Part shown: in pieces, positions 44,720 to 55,344 of the stretch | How the letters are laid out: each line of letters begins with the position of its first letter | Numbering within the stretch: the stretch's first letter is position 1 | Assembly: GCA_963932465.1 (NCBI GenBank) | Contig: OZ010786.1 | Location: 597,359,038-597,423,037 of the forward strand | DNA length: 64,000 nt | Origin: Maratus speciosus | Lineage: Eukaryota; Arthropoda; Arachnida; Araneae; Salticidae | Direction of reading: 5' to 3' | The notes under the pieces: generated by a model | Seen by the model: only the letters and a program-made list of their open reading frames with translations | Told to the model about the DNA's origin: nothing | Database searches by the model: none | Translations under genes and position numbers: made by a program

Positions 44720-44947
44720 TGTTCCGTACCTAATGGTAAGTGCTAGAACAGCGCCATCTGTGAAATAAAAGTGACATTGAGTTCGAGAGTATTCAGTTCG
44801 GTTAGGAAAGAGAGTGAGTTCTTGTTGTGAAATGGCGATTTGTTTTCGCAAGGTTATTTTGAGTTCTTTATGTGAGTGAAATAAATAGTTTTGATGTATA
44901 CAATCTAAGAGAAATGGTGTGGTGTGTTCTTATTCTGTGTTGCGACA
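44720..44947 (+). repeat. 5' LTR of the Bel/Pao element (228 bp)
   Basis: Matches 50534-50763 with a handful of differences (for example AGAGTATTCAG here against AGACTGTTATCAG). A candidate primer-binding site, TGGTCCAGTAAAGCTGG, starts at 44950, two bases past the LTR. Confidence 0.93.
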
Positions 44948-45050
44948 CCTGGTCCAGTAAAGCTGGTGAAATTCATTAGTATTACGCAACATGGAAGTAA
45001 ATAAGATTGACTTTCCTTTTCGATAAATAGTGGAGAAGCGTTCTTAAAAG

Positions 45051-45082
<32 letters not shown>
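45051..45082. repeat. poly(A) tract in the Bel/Pao leader
   Basis: 32 uninterrupted A between the primer-binding site and gag. It may be a slippage expansion or an assembly artefact. Confidence 0.95.
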
Positions 45083-45085
<3 letters not shown>

Positions 45086-45243
45086 GTCATGTTTAAGAGA
45101 CGAGCATCAAGCAATTAAGTAGGTGCATGAGTTTTTTTGGTCATTTACTCCCTTAATATAGTTTATAAATGTGTTATGTATTTTATTATTTTATTTTAAG
45201 TTAAGAGAGTTAATTATTTTGAGTTTTGTAATTTATTCTTAAA

Positions 45244-46068
45244 ATGTTTAGAGACGCGCGAAAAGTTGATTTGCAGCTTGCTGCTACAGCGTTAGGTGAA
45301 GTAGTAACCGATAAAATTACAAAACCAGATTTAATTAATATTATAAAAAATACTGAGAAATTCACAAGTGACCCTGAATATGTTACTAATCTAATAGACG
45401 GTATAATTGAGGACCGGGAAGAAGAATCGGAGAAAATTGAGAAATGTAAACAATTAGAATTCCAGCTAGAACAAATTAAATTGGAAAGAGCGAAAGCCGA
45501 ATTAGAATTATCTCGCATGCGAATAAATTCGAAAACTACCGACTGCGATTCAGAAAATAAAATTGATTCTCTAGATTCTCTAATAAAAAGTATAAAAACT
45601 TTAACGATTAGAATTCCGAATCGACCTGACGAATGGGGATTGTTTTTTGATTCTTTAGAAAGATCATTTATAACGAAAAATGTACCTGATAAATTTAAAG
45701 CAGAGATTCTTTTGAATTTATTAGGTGAGAAAGCTTCAAATGTAATTTCTTACATAAGTGATAATGAGCTGAATGATTATGATAAAGTAAAGAAAATTGT
45801 TCTTAGAGAATTTGAACCAACTCCCCAATGTTGTCTCGAGCAATTCAGAAAAACTACTAGGCAATCGAATGAAACCCATGTGCAGTTTGCGTCACGTTTG
45901 ACAACTAGCTTTGATTACTATTTAAAATTGCGAGAAGTGTCTAATTTTGAGAAGCTCAAGCAATTAATTGTATCAGACAAATTGTTTCAGACTTTAGACA
46001 AAGAAACAGCAGCTCATATTAGTATTAGGCAATCAGATTCATGGTTCGGATCCAGTGATGTTAGCTAA
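45244..46068 (+). CDS. gag, Bel/Pao element
   Basis: 275-codon frame from MFRDARKVDLQLAATALGEV. Residues ~55-95 are a charged coiled coil (QLEFQLEQIKLERAKAELEL). The rest is the capsid-like part of Pao gag, with RIPNRPDEWGLFFDSLERSF, ILLNLLGEKAS and EFEPTPQCCLEQFRKT. Homology continues after a frameshift at about 46055 into 46055-46264, so the intact protein would be longer. It would form the particle shell. Confidence 0.82.
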   Translation: MFRDARKVDLQLAATALGEVVTDKITKPDLINIIKNTEKFTSDPEYVTNLIDGIIEDREEESEKIEKCKQLEFQLEQIKLERAKAELELSRMRINSKTTDCDSENKIDSLDSLIKSIKTLTIRIPNRPDEWGLFFDSLERSFITKNVPDKFKAEILLNLLGEKASNVISYISDNELNDYDKVKKIVLREFEPTPQCCLEQFRKTTRQSNETHVQFASRLTTSFDYYLKLREVSNFEKLKQLIVSDKLFQTLDKETAAHISIRQSDSWFGSSDVS

Positions 46069-46488
46069 AGAAGCCGATCTGTATTTTGTGTCACGCGGGA
46101 AATCATTAACTGAGAACAATAATCAAAAATCCTCGAAAAATGTGCCTAGAATATTGATTGCAAGAAATCTGATTGCAAGACATCAAAATGTATTTTTTGT
46201 TCCGAAAGCCACCCCTTATATAAATGCAAAAATTATATGGCGTTGCCTGTTTCTGAAAGGATAGCGGTAATTAAGAAAAATAATTTTTGTTTTAATTGTT
46301 TAGGCAGCCATTTGGTTAAAAATTGTAAATCAAATTTTTCATGCACCTTGTGTAAAAGGCAGGGTAAAAACAAGAGACGTCATTTTTCACTGCATTTTCC
46401 GAAAGATATGGAAACATTGCGCAATGCAAATGCGAGCAGAGCAGGTAACCAAGAATTGCCTCCCCCCGCCCCCCTACTTCAAGAGTAA
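46055..46488 (+). pseudogene. gag nucleocapsid end, Bel/Pao element
   Basis: Two overlapping frames (46055-46264 and 46237-46488). The second begins ALPVSERIAVIKKNNFCFNC and has a CCHC knuckle (CFNCLGSHLVKNC), then CTLCKRQGKNKRRHFSLH, the C..C...H...H second finger typical of Pao nucleocapsids. The two overlap by 28 bp, so one frameshift separates them. Confidence 0.75.
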
Positions 46489-46589
46489 ATAAATTTATTC
46501 TGTCGCTAGACGCGCCCGCCTTTCGATCTAATCAAAACAATGATAGTTCCGTACTTTCTACGCGAGTAATAAATGAAGAAAAAACTGTT

Positions 46590-47033
46590 TTGCTGAGTAC
46601 TGTAAAATGCTTATTCAGAGACGATACAGGAAATTATTACGAAGTAAGCGCGGTGCTTGATCAGGGAGCTATGAGTAATTATATGACTTCAGATTGTTCG
46701 AATAACCTCAGATTAAAAAAAGAGAAAACCAATTTGACAGTTTCCGGCATCGGAGATACATTCACGAAAATTAAATCTGTTGTTACCGCGATGATTTCCA
46801 ATTTTGAGGGAAATTTTGAAAAAGAATTAGATCTTTTGATTCTATCTAAAATTACGGATTTCATGCCGTCAAGAATGTTTAACATTAATGTGCCAGAATT
46901 AAAATATGTAAAATTAGCAGATGAAACCTTTAACAAGCCAGGTCGTATAGATTTGCTTTTAAGCGCTGAAATATTTTACGGGTTGTTACGGCCAGGTCAA
47001 ATTTGTCCGGTTAATAGTAATTTGATTTTTTAA
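46590..47033 (+). CDS. aspartic protease region, Bel/Pao element
   Basis: ORF with a DUF1758/retropepsin-like fold: AVLDQGAMSNYMT is the active-site loop, and LLLSAEIFYGLL the second conserved block (LLIG.D.. in active enzymes). The loop has DQG in place of DSG/DTG, so activity is uncertain. The frame opens downstream of a run of Pro codons (LPPPAPLLQE) that ends gag. Confidence 0.75.
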   Translation: MLSTVKCLFRDDTGNYYEVSAVLDQGAMSNYMTSDCSNNLRLKKEKTNLTVSGIGDTFTKIKSVVTAMISNFEGNFEKELDLLILSKITDFMPSRMFNINVPELKYVKLADETFNKPGRIDLLLSAEIFYGLLRPGQICPVNSNLIF

Positions 47034-48142
47034 AATACGGTTTTTGAATACGTAGCAAGTGGAAGTGCTTCCGTTTCAAGTCAGGGAAGGGTTCATTGTG
47101 GTTTTATTCAGGATAATACTCTTTTAAACGAAACTATGGAGAAATTTTGGGAAATAGAAGATGTTCAGATTAAGGTACCCCCAAAAATAAAGAAGCAATA
47201 ATTTGCGAAGAGCACTTTGAGAAAAACGTGAAAAGAGATAGTACAGGGAGATATATTGTTAAAATGCCATTAAAAGAGGATCTGATGTGTTTAGCTAAAT
47301 CCAGAGATATTGCCCTTAAAAAATTAAATTCGCTGTGGAATCGCTTTTTAAAAGAGCATGCGTATTTAGAATTATATAGAGAATTTTTACGCGAATAGGA
47401 AAAATTGGGTCACATGACAGAGATTTCGGAGTGTGAGGAAGAAGTAGGAACCTATTATATACTGCATTTAGGGGTCTACCGCCCTGATAAAAGTACAACA
47501 AAACTTCGTGTAGTTTTTAATGCGTCTTCACAAACAACCTTAGGGAACTCTCTTAACTCCTTACAATATAACGGTGGGGTTATTCAGGAAGACCTTTTTA
47601 AAATAATGACGAGATTTCGTAAGCATATTTATGCGTTCGTTGCTGACATTAAACAAATGTATTGGATGATTTTAATTGATCCGGGTCAAACTAAACTTTT
47701 GAGAATTCTTTGGAGGGAGGGGTTGAATGAACCAGTTAAGACTTATGAGCTCAAAACTGTAACATATGGTACAGTAAGTGCACCTTATCTGGCAACGAGA
47801 ATCTTACTTCAATTATCAAGAGATGATCAGGAGAACTATCCTTTAGCGTCCACAATTTTAGAAAGAGATTTTTACATGGACGACGTCTTTATCGGCGAAG
47901 CCACTCTAATCGAAGCGAAACGGCTGCAATCAGATTTGGTGGAGGCTCTCAAGAGTGCAGGAATGTCTTTGCACAAGTGGCATAGCAATAACGTAGGGTT
48001 AAAAACAGGGCCTGACAGTGATTATAATTTCCAAAAAGAGACAAAAGCGCTTGGTGTTACGTGGAAAACCACCATTGACAGCTTTACTTTCCAAATCCAG
48101 ATGGAAAGCGTGGTTCCGCCTATGAAAAGAACAGTGCTTTAG
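47034..48142 (+). pseudogene. reverse transcriptase, Bel/Pao element
   Basis: The Pao-type pre-RT segment (ETMEKFWEIEDVQIK, then GRYIVKMPLKEDLM) spans a frameshift near 47190. A TAG at 47396-47398 precedes the main frame (47405-48142). That frame has LRVVFNASSQT (motif 1), FVADIKQMYWMILI (motif A), KTVTYGTVSAPYLATRILLQ (motif B) and the intact catalytic YMDDVFIG (motif C). It ends at TAG 48140, and homology goes on in the next frame. Confidence 0.9.
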
Positions 48143-49239
48143 AAAATCGCACGGATCTTTGATCCCCTTGGACTATTGGGTCCAGTCTTAGCAAAAGATA
48201 AAATCTTTGTGCAAAAACTGTGGTGCTTGAATTTAGGTTGGAACGATCCACTTCCTGAAATGGAAGCGCAACAATGGCACAGCTTCATCCAGTCCCTGCC
48301 AGCAATAAACAGTGTGAGTGTTAAAAGGTGCATATTAATCGACAAATGTGTGCATGTTAAGCTTCACGGATTTGCCGATGATTCCGAGTCTGCCTATGGA
48401 TGCGTCATTTATTGCAAATCAACATCAGATAATGGAGCCTTCGAAGTAAATTTGGTATGCAGCAAATCCCGAATATCACCCCTTAAGCGTGTTACTATAC
48501 CAAGGTTGGAACTTTCTGCAGCCGTCCTTTTAGCAAAGTTGATGACAAAAGTGGAAAGTGCCTTACAATTTCAGGCGATTGATATTTATTTATGGAGTGA
48601 TTCGATGATAGTGCTTTCCTGGATACGAAAAGAGCCTATCTTCTTAAAACGTTTGTGGCAAACCATGTAGCGACAATACAGGACTTGACAAAAGTTCAAC
48701 AGTGGCGTCATGTATCTTCTGAGAACAATCCAGCAGATCTTATTTCAAGAGGAATGGACCCTGAGAAACTGGCTAAAAATAAGCTGTGGTTCGCAGGTCC
48801 TACGTTTCTGACTGAGCGAGAGTATCCCAATCGCGAAATTCCTACGTCTATCATTAGAGATGAGTTCTCATGCGAACTCAAACATTTAGAACAAAGTGAC
48901 TTACCTGTTCTTATTATAACTGCTAATCCTTTTATTGAAGAGTTATTTGATATTACTAACTGTTATACTAAAATATTGCATGTTGTTACTTATCTTTTCA
49001 GATTTATTCACAATTTGAAGAATCCAAGTAAAAGGAGGTTGGGTCCTTTGGAAACAGAGGAGATAAACAAAAGTGAAATGTTTATTATAAAAGAGGTTCA
49101 AAGTAGTGAGTTTCCAGAGGAAATTAATTGCTTAATTCGCGAAAAGAATGTTCCTGATAAAAGTAAGATAAAATCTTTAAACCCCTTTTTAGACAGGGAT
49201 GGAATAATAAAGGTAAACGGTAGAATAAAAAAATTCTAA
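48143..49239 (+). pseudogene. RNase H region and connection, Bel/Pao element
   Basis: Two frames, 48176-48670 and 48655-49239. They carry the RNase H residues in LHGFADDSESAYGCVIY (Asp), PRLELSAAVLLAKLM (Glu), LWSDSMIVLSWI (Asp) and HVSSENNPADLISRG (final Asp). A single frameshift at about 48655 separates the last motif. The tail leads toward the integrase. RNase H removes RNA template during reverse transcription. Confidence 0.85.
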
Positions 49240-50383
49240 TTTGAGTTTCAACAGTAAATTCCCAATTATTCTGCCTAAGGGATATAAGTTAACTAAGTTA
49301 ATTTCAGTGGCATATCATGAGAGATATTTTCATTTAGGCCCTACTGCCTTATTACATTATGTTAGACAAAAGTTTTGGCCAGTTCAGGGTAAGGTGTAGG
49401 AAAGTCGTGCACGATTGCATTAAGTGTTTTAAAGTTAAACCCATAGGAGTTGAGCAATTAATGGGTGATTTACCAAAAGAGAGGGTAACTCCTGACTTCC
49501 CATTTAATTGTTCAGGAACAGATTTTTATGGCCCATTCCTTATTAGGTATAGAAATCTAAGGAAAGGAATTTGTTACAAAATATATGTGTGCATTTTTGT
49601 ATGCTTAGTCACAAAAGCCATTCACCTCGAAATTTTGACTGATTTGACTTCAGAGGCCTTTGTGTCATGTTTGTGGCTCGCAGAGGTTTGTGTTCGAAAT
49701 TATATTCGGACAACGCCACAAATTTTATAGTAGCAAATAAAGAGCTTTTTAAATTATATAACTTAGTTTTAAAACCAGATGAGGGGCTTGCAAATTATAT
49801 GTCAGCTGAGGGAATTGACTGGAACTTCCTTCCGCCAAGAGCACCTAATTTTGGTGGCCTCTGGGAAAGTGGCGTGAAGGCATTCAAATATCATTTTAAA
49901 AGAGTTTTAGGCAATTCCAGGTTGACATATGAAGAATTCCTAACGGTCATCACCCAAATAGAGGTATTCTAAATTCAAGACCGCTTGTACCTCTGTCGTC
50001 AGATACTGATGTGTATGATGTGTTAACTCCTGCCCATTTCCTAATTGGCAGGCCCTTAAATGCTATAATTGAGCCAAATTTAATTGAGGTTAAAGACAAT
50101 CGGTTGTCTAACTGAAAAAAACTGACAAAAATAATTCAGATTTTTTTGGAAGAAATGGCACATTCAGTATCTTAATAATTTGCAACACAGGTCCAAGTGG
50201 ATGATAGAAAAAGATAATGTTAAAGTTAATGAGTTAGTGCTTCTTAAAGATGAAAATCTACCGCCTCAAAAATGGGCAATGGGTAGAATAATAGAGATTT
50301 ATTTTGGTGAAGATAAACGGGTCAGAGTGTTTAAAATAAAAACTCAATCTGGAGTTTACAAAAGACCAATTTCTAAGATTTGA
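49240..50383 (+). pseudogene. integrase and C-terminal domain, Bel/Pao element
   Basis: The zinc-binding part spans two frames (SVAYHERYFHLGPTALLHYV, then VHDCIKCFKV). The catalytic triad is visible: Asp in FNCSGTDFYGPF, Asp in YSDNATNFI and Glu in PPRAPNFGGLWESGVKAF. The first lies in 49359-49730, the others in 49667-49972. SSDTDVYDVLTPAHFLIG follows in a third frame. The last ORF, 50180-50383, has LVLLKDENLPPQKWAMGRI and KRPISKI, the Pao C-terminal domain. All key residues survive, but no single frame joins them. Confidence 0.87.
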
Positions 50384-50533
50384 ATTTTGCCTGTTAATGT
50401 GTAATCTTGTATATATATATATATATTTCTTATGTGTGATTTAACATTATCAATATTGTGCTTATTTTTTATTTACATTGAAATGAATATATAATTTAAT
50501 GGTTGAATGTACACATTGCAACGTGGGGCGGAA

Positions 50534-50763
50534 TGTTCCGTACCTAATGGTAAGTGCTAGAACAGCGCCATCTGTGAAATAAAAGTGACATTGAGTTCGA
50601 GACTGTTATCAGTTCGGTTAGAAAAGAGAATGAGTTGTTGTTGTGAAATGGCGATTTGTTTTCGCAAGTTTATTTTGAGTTCTTTATGTGAGTGAAATAA
50701 ATAATTTTGATGTATACAGTCCTAGAGAAATGGTGTGGTGTGTTCTTATTCTGTGTTGCGACA
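50534..50763 (+). repeat. 3' LTR of the Bel/Pao element (230 bp)
   Basis: Starts TGTTCCGTACC and ends TTGCGACA. Followed at once by AGGGG, the same five bases that precede the 5' LTR. Confidence 0.93.
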
Positions 50764-51174
50764 AGGGGTATGAAAATAAAATTCTGTATATAATTTGCGA
50801 AATCAAACTGTTGAATGGAAAAATAAATTTTTACCGTCCGAATTAAAAAGTTTTTGCATTTTAGAATATAATTTTATAGTACTGGCAAACAGACTGATAA
50901 TCCAGATTTTTGTTTAAGACGGGTTTCTGTCAGTAGGCATACACTGCACGTTTTTATTTTATATTTGTGTACATATGTTGTACTTTTACATTATTGACTA
51001 TTTTGTTAATTTTATTCAAGATGTTTAAAGAAAAAAAAACATGCTTTACTGCCATTTTTTGTTTAATTCTAACTTCTACACGTTTTCCCAGACATTTATC
51101 CGTTAAATGAAATCGGTTCAGATTAACCGGAATTTAGGATTAGCGGGATTTTACTCTACTTCAGGTGTCAACAA

Positions 51175-51935
51175 CTCAAAAAAGATCACACATTAGAAAT
51201 GTGGAATACCTATATCCGTTTTATTGAGCAAGTATGAGTGTAGAGCGATTCTTGAATATTCTTAGATTTATTCGTTTTGACAACTAGAACACACGAGTGG
51301 AATGTTTTCAAAACGTTAAAACTGCAGCATATCGTGATTTATGGACTATGCTAAATCCTAACCTATTGAAAAAATACATATCGACGGAAGAGTAAACGGT
51401 TGATGTGCAGTTATTTCCGCTATGAGGGACAAAAAGATTCCTCCAATATATTCCGTCTAAACTGGCTAAATATGGGATCAAAATATGGTGAGTATGCTAT
51501 GCAAATAATTATTAACCTCTTAACGGCCAACTATGTACCCGAAAAACAGGTACAGACCGTGAAATAAACCAAGATGAAATAGTTGTGAAAGACTTCGCCT
51601 TTCTATTCAAGGATTCTGGACAAAACATCACCATAGTTAACTTTTTTCCTTCCTTTTCTTTGGCCAATCATTTATTATAATGGAATCTCACAATGGTTGG
51701 CACTTTGAAAAGAAACAAACCTTATATTCCCCAAGAAATAAGGCCATGTAAATCGTGCACGTTTTAGCCACAGAATTTGGATTTCATGATGACATAAGTA
51801 TTTCTTCGTATGTTCCAAAAAGGAACAAAGTTGTCATTCTAATGTCTACTATGTACCATGATAAAACCATCACAGGACCGAATGATAAACTTGAAATAAT
51901 TCAGTTTTATAAGGCAACGAAATATGGAGTTGATA
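51175..51935 (+). pseudogene. piggyBac transposase, middle part
   Basis: DDE transposase (DDE_Tnp_1_7) sequence across several frames: HTLEMWNTYIRFIEQ, VERFLNILRFIRFDN, AAYRDLWTMLN, TVDVQLFP (first catalytic Asp region), YIPSKLAKYGIKIWW, then NLTMVGTLKRNKPYIPQE, and in the ORF at 51755 SYVPKRNKVVILMSTMYHD and FYKATKYGVD. Stops and shifts make it inactive. The frame is cut by the Helitron at 51936. The N-terminal ~150 residues are absent. Confidence 0.8.
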
Positions 51936-51978
51936 TCTCTCTAGTCTCTCTATTCTAAAAAAAAGTAACTACGGCTGT

Positions 51979-52014
<36 letters not shown>

Positions 52015-53226
52015 TTTTGAATTTTTTGTGACCGGAGGTCTTTCTTCGTTAATATTAAGAAAAATAATGCATACAAAAATATGAAAATCGGTAGTGTTAT
52101 ACAGAAATGATTGATAAACACGCTGATGCAGACAGTTTTCAAATCGAAGAATTATTTTAAGAGATATTTAATGCCAAATTTGGAAAAAATCGTTCCACTA
52201 AAAAAGTTTTATAGGAGCAAAAACTATACATCGGAATTTAATAATTTTTAGATCATTTTATACGTTATAATTTCCCGGTGTGCAGAATTAATTTATTTGT
52301 TTAATTTGACTCATTTTTCGAGGTTTCATTTCTATTTTAAATTCAAATTTTCAGCATTTTGAGAGATATTTTTTTCTTATTTCAGAAAATTGTACTAATT
52401 TAACCTGTTGCCAACTTTATAAACAACGGAAACAATAATGTTTGCTTCAAATTAAAACTTTATTTACACGTGACTATTATAAACAGAAAAAAAAAATTCA
52501 AATTAGAATTAAATAATTACTTATAAAAAGCAGGAACTTATTGAAAATTACTTCATCTATAATCACACATGAATTTTAACAGAGAAAGGATATTGTAAAA
52601 TAATAAATTTATTAACATGCGTTAGAGGTCTTAAATAGGAGAAATTACATCACATTTACGTCACATTACAGTTATTACATAAAATGAACACAAAATAATA
52701 TTGCAAAACAGTATAAATTTAAAAATAGCACGAGACATTTACTTGATATTTTGAGATGAATTTTTCAACTATTTTTTTTTTTTTTTTTTTTTTTTTGGAC
52801 AGCGCAAATAATATTTCATTTCTAATAAAAGCATTTTCACGTGAATATTAAAAAGGGAAAGAAAAGTTTGGTGAAAATTACGTCAGATTAAAAACGATAT
52901 ATTTAAAATGTCTTATTTAAAAGGACTTTCTTTTCGCTTTGTTAAAAAATACCGGGAGACAAAAACTCTGTTTACTTAATTCATTTTATATTAGATGATT
53001 TTGAAATGCCATTGTATCTTTTAACAGCAGCTGATTTTTCCGTAAAATTCCCCAATCAAAGAGAAATGAATAGAAACCCGTTTATAGGGAGATCGCTTTT
53101 GTTTTTTTAATTATAATTCAATCTTCCAAAATCTTTTTAAAGCCGATCAAATTAGCGTGCTTTTAGAGACTGCAGTGTCTGAACGGGGGTTGGCGAGCGT
53201 AGCTCGTAGGAGGCCGCGCCCCCTAG
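51936..53226 (+). mobile_element. non-autonomous Helitron (1291 bp) inside the piggyBac transposase
   Basis: Starts TCTCTCTAGTC and ends ...CGCCCCCTAG. It lies between A (51935) and T (53227), the standard Helitron target. A GC-rich stem (GAGCGTAGCTC) precedes the CTAG. Removing it puts GGAGTTGATA next to TAATAGATAAATTAG, which restores the piggyBac reading frame (GVD then IIDKLVRHY) and fixes both ends exactly. It carries a (CCG)n tract near 51981-52013, a T25 tract at 52772-52796, and no Rep/helicase frame. Confidence 0.85.
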
Positions 53227-53745
53227 TAATAGATAAATTAGTGAGGCATTATACAACACATAGGCGTACAACTATATGGCCATTTACACTATATTTCTAT
53301 ATTGTGAATATAGCAGCACTTGCTATTTATATTATACATACATACTGCAAATAATGATATGGTTATAAATAAAACAGACAATCGTCACCTGTTATTGCGG
53401 GAATTAGGTGAAATCTTGAGGCTTCCAGCAATTCAAGATCAATCGCAAAATGCACAAGATATAAGACATTTTTCGACCAAATCTAGAATTGAAAGTTAAT
53501 TGAAAATAATCTTTGACCGTATTTGAAGCTGCCACACGTTCAGAATCCAGTGCAGAAAGATTAAGGCGAGATGAAACAAGAAGGATAAAAGCAGTTTGTG
53601 TTAGATTTACTTGTTAGAACCTCAAAATCGGCGCAGAAAATCCAGAAAATCATGTAAACAATGTTGAAAGCCAATATGTGATGTACATTCCTATACCTTT
53701 TGCTATTGTACAGCTTGTCAACAAAATTTCACTTAAATGAAATAT
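53227..53745 (+). pseudogene. piggyBac transposase, C-terminal part
   Basis: Continues from 51935: DKLVRHYTTHRRTTIWPFTL, then in another frame RHLLLRELGEILRLPAI. It ends with the Cys-rich domain of piggyBac transposases, SCKQC...PICDVHSYTFCYCTAC near 53650-53730. The first 45 codons are in frame with 51935 once the Helitron is removed; later stops and shifts reflect decay. About 330 bp of terminal sequence follows up to the TTAA at 54082. Confidence 0.78.
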
Positions 53746-54089
53746 TTTTTACCTTAACAGAATATGTCTAACCCTTTATTTCTAATGAAATTCAAGTTTT
53801 ATTGATCTAAATCTAAATAATCTATTAATTTTTCTGTTTTTCCACAGAAAATTGGCATGGGTACCCGGGTACTCGGGTCTTTGATGACAGGTATACAGAT
53901 GTTTAATGTCCCGAAAAAGTAATAAAAAAATTCCAAATTTTAAAGTGATTATACTAATGGGCAGTGAATACTACAAATAATGGGGATCTAAATTGATTTT
54001 AGTTACTTTTGATATTAACACTCTGAAAACGGGACGAAAAGAGAAAAAAGGCACCCAGGTACCCGGTCATTAACATAGGGGTTAAACAA

Positions 54090-54475
54090 TTTGATATATA
54101 TTACTTTCATACTGCTGCTGGGCATTGCATTACACATATGTATCATTAAAAATTGTTAACAAGGCTTTAAAAGTCGATGGTAGATAGATTACGCCGCCCC
54201 TGTCATTATGTATGTACAAACGCTCCAATATCTTGGCTAATTACGGACGATTTTTTCGAAAATTATTATGAACAATGATTTTATACTTCTACTAGGATAT
54301 GTGCCTCCAGCGCTGCTCAACACGTTTGCTGAATGCCTGTAAATCGAAATTTTTGTGTAACGGAAAAATGCGATTTTCTCAAAAACTATATGACCTAGGG
54401 TAATCGCTATAATTTTCTGCACGGTTTAAATTAACTTCTATTTCGTCTAATTTTTCCATAATTTTAGTTTCCGTA
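54090..54475. other. no gene seen
   Basis: Non-coding, AT-rich sequence to the right of the piggyBac stack. Confidence 0.5.
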
Positions 54476-54862
54476 GATTCGGAATTAGATGGGGGATGGG
54501 GGACATATTTTTGCGCTACATTTTTGACGATATCTCTGAAAATATAATACCTAAAATTAAAATAAATATATTTTTGAGTTCAGCGTTACGAAATCTTTCA
54601 CATGATACCCCACTTAATATAAAAAGAAAAGATTTTTTTTAAAGTAAAATAATTAGCCCCTCTACATTTTTCCTAAACATATTTTTGAATGTTTAATAAT
54701 CTGAAAATATGTGGATAAATAATCTTTATTACCTCCACCCAATTTGAACTTTCCACGTTCCATAGTTTACGAGTAAAATAATTGTGACAGACAGACAGAA
54801 ACATGAGTGATCTTATAATGGTTTCGTTTTTACTTTTTAAGTACGGAACCCTAAAAACTAAA
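54476..54862. repeat. dispersed arthropod-type repeat with GTACGGAACCCTA end
   Basis: Ends GACAGACAGACAGAAACATG, then a spacer, then AAGTACGGAACCCTAAAAA. This tail order is familiar from repeats in many arthropod genomes, which I recall from general experience. The class was not determined. Confidence 0.4.
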
Positions 54863-55344
54863 TTTCTTCAGAAACTGGTAAAACTTTGAAATACATCGAA
54901 TAAAGTTGAAATTATTATTTTAAAAACTGAGCATATTATCATTATATTTATGTTTCCGAATTAATAATTTGACGTGAAATAATTTAAGTATCATGTCCAG
55001 GTTCTACAAAATAAAATTTTTTCTACAAGAAGTGAAGAAGTAAATTTGAAGAAAATATTACAGCCTATCGCTTCCGGCGTCCTTGATCAAATTCATAGAT
55101 TTTGTATTCAACTTTTGTAAGCCGTTTAATTTAATAGAAATTTACAAATGTTGTGACCATTTTTATTAATTTCCCTACCAAAAGCACAAATATTTAGAAA
55201 CACCGACAAATGAGAGAAAGTTTTTGTAGCAAAATTTCACCCAGAAATCTTTGAATAAAGATAGATATCGTGTAGAGGTAAGCTTTATTAAAATCTTCTA
55301 ATTCAGATATATTTTAATATCTGAAGCAGCTAAATATATTTTTA

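Larger units (their letters stand above)
44720..50763 (+). mobile_element. Bel/Pao LTR retrotransposon (6044 bp)
   Basis: LTRs TGTTCCGTACC...TTGCGACA at both ends, with a perfect 5-bp duplication AGGGG on the outside (44715-44719 and 50764-50768). The order is gag, zinc knuckles, aspartic protease, RT, RNase H, integrase and a C-terminal domain of the kind found in Pao elements. All expected parts are present, but at least six frameshifts and a few stops split them. No envelope-like frame. The element sits inside a pogo-like MITE, so it is younger than that MITE. Confidence 0.93.
44383..51156 (+). mobile_element. pogo/Tigger-like MITE interrupted by the Bel/Pao element
   Basis: Left end CAGTAGAACCTCGCTAATCC, right end read backwards GAGTAAAATCCCGCTAATCC, with TA outside each (44381-44382 and 51157-51158). 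Left-end sequence matches the right end of the MITE at 18060-18899 in inverted form. Without the 6-kb insertion this copy would be ~725 bp. Confidence 0.72.
44241..54081 (+). mobile_element. piggyBac element, broken up by three later insertions
   Basis: The right end reads inward CCCCTATGTTAATGACCGGG and is followed by TTAA (54082-54085). The left end has the related CCCTTGTGTCCAATGACCGG at 44241; its TTAA is degenerate. Both ends carry GGGTACC-type inner repeats. Piece by piece, the piggyBac sequence is 44241-44382, 51157-51935 and 53227-54081. The gaps are a pogo-like MITE with a Bel/Pao element inside it, and a Helitron. The transposase N-terminus is missing, so internal loss also occurred. 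Confidence 0.6.

Noticed and set aside
44720..50763. Endogenous retrovirus with an envelope gene
   Set aside because: The order and domains are Bel/Pao, and there is no envelope-like frame between integrase and the 3' LTR.
53772..54081. Independent TTAA MITE
   Set aside because: At first it looked like a separate element with degenerate left TTAA, but it directly follows the piggyBac Cys-rich domain and its right end matches 44241. It is better read as the right end of the piggyBac element.
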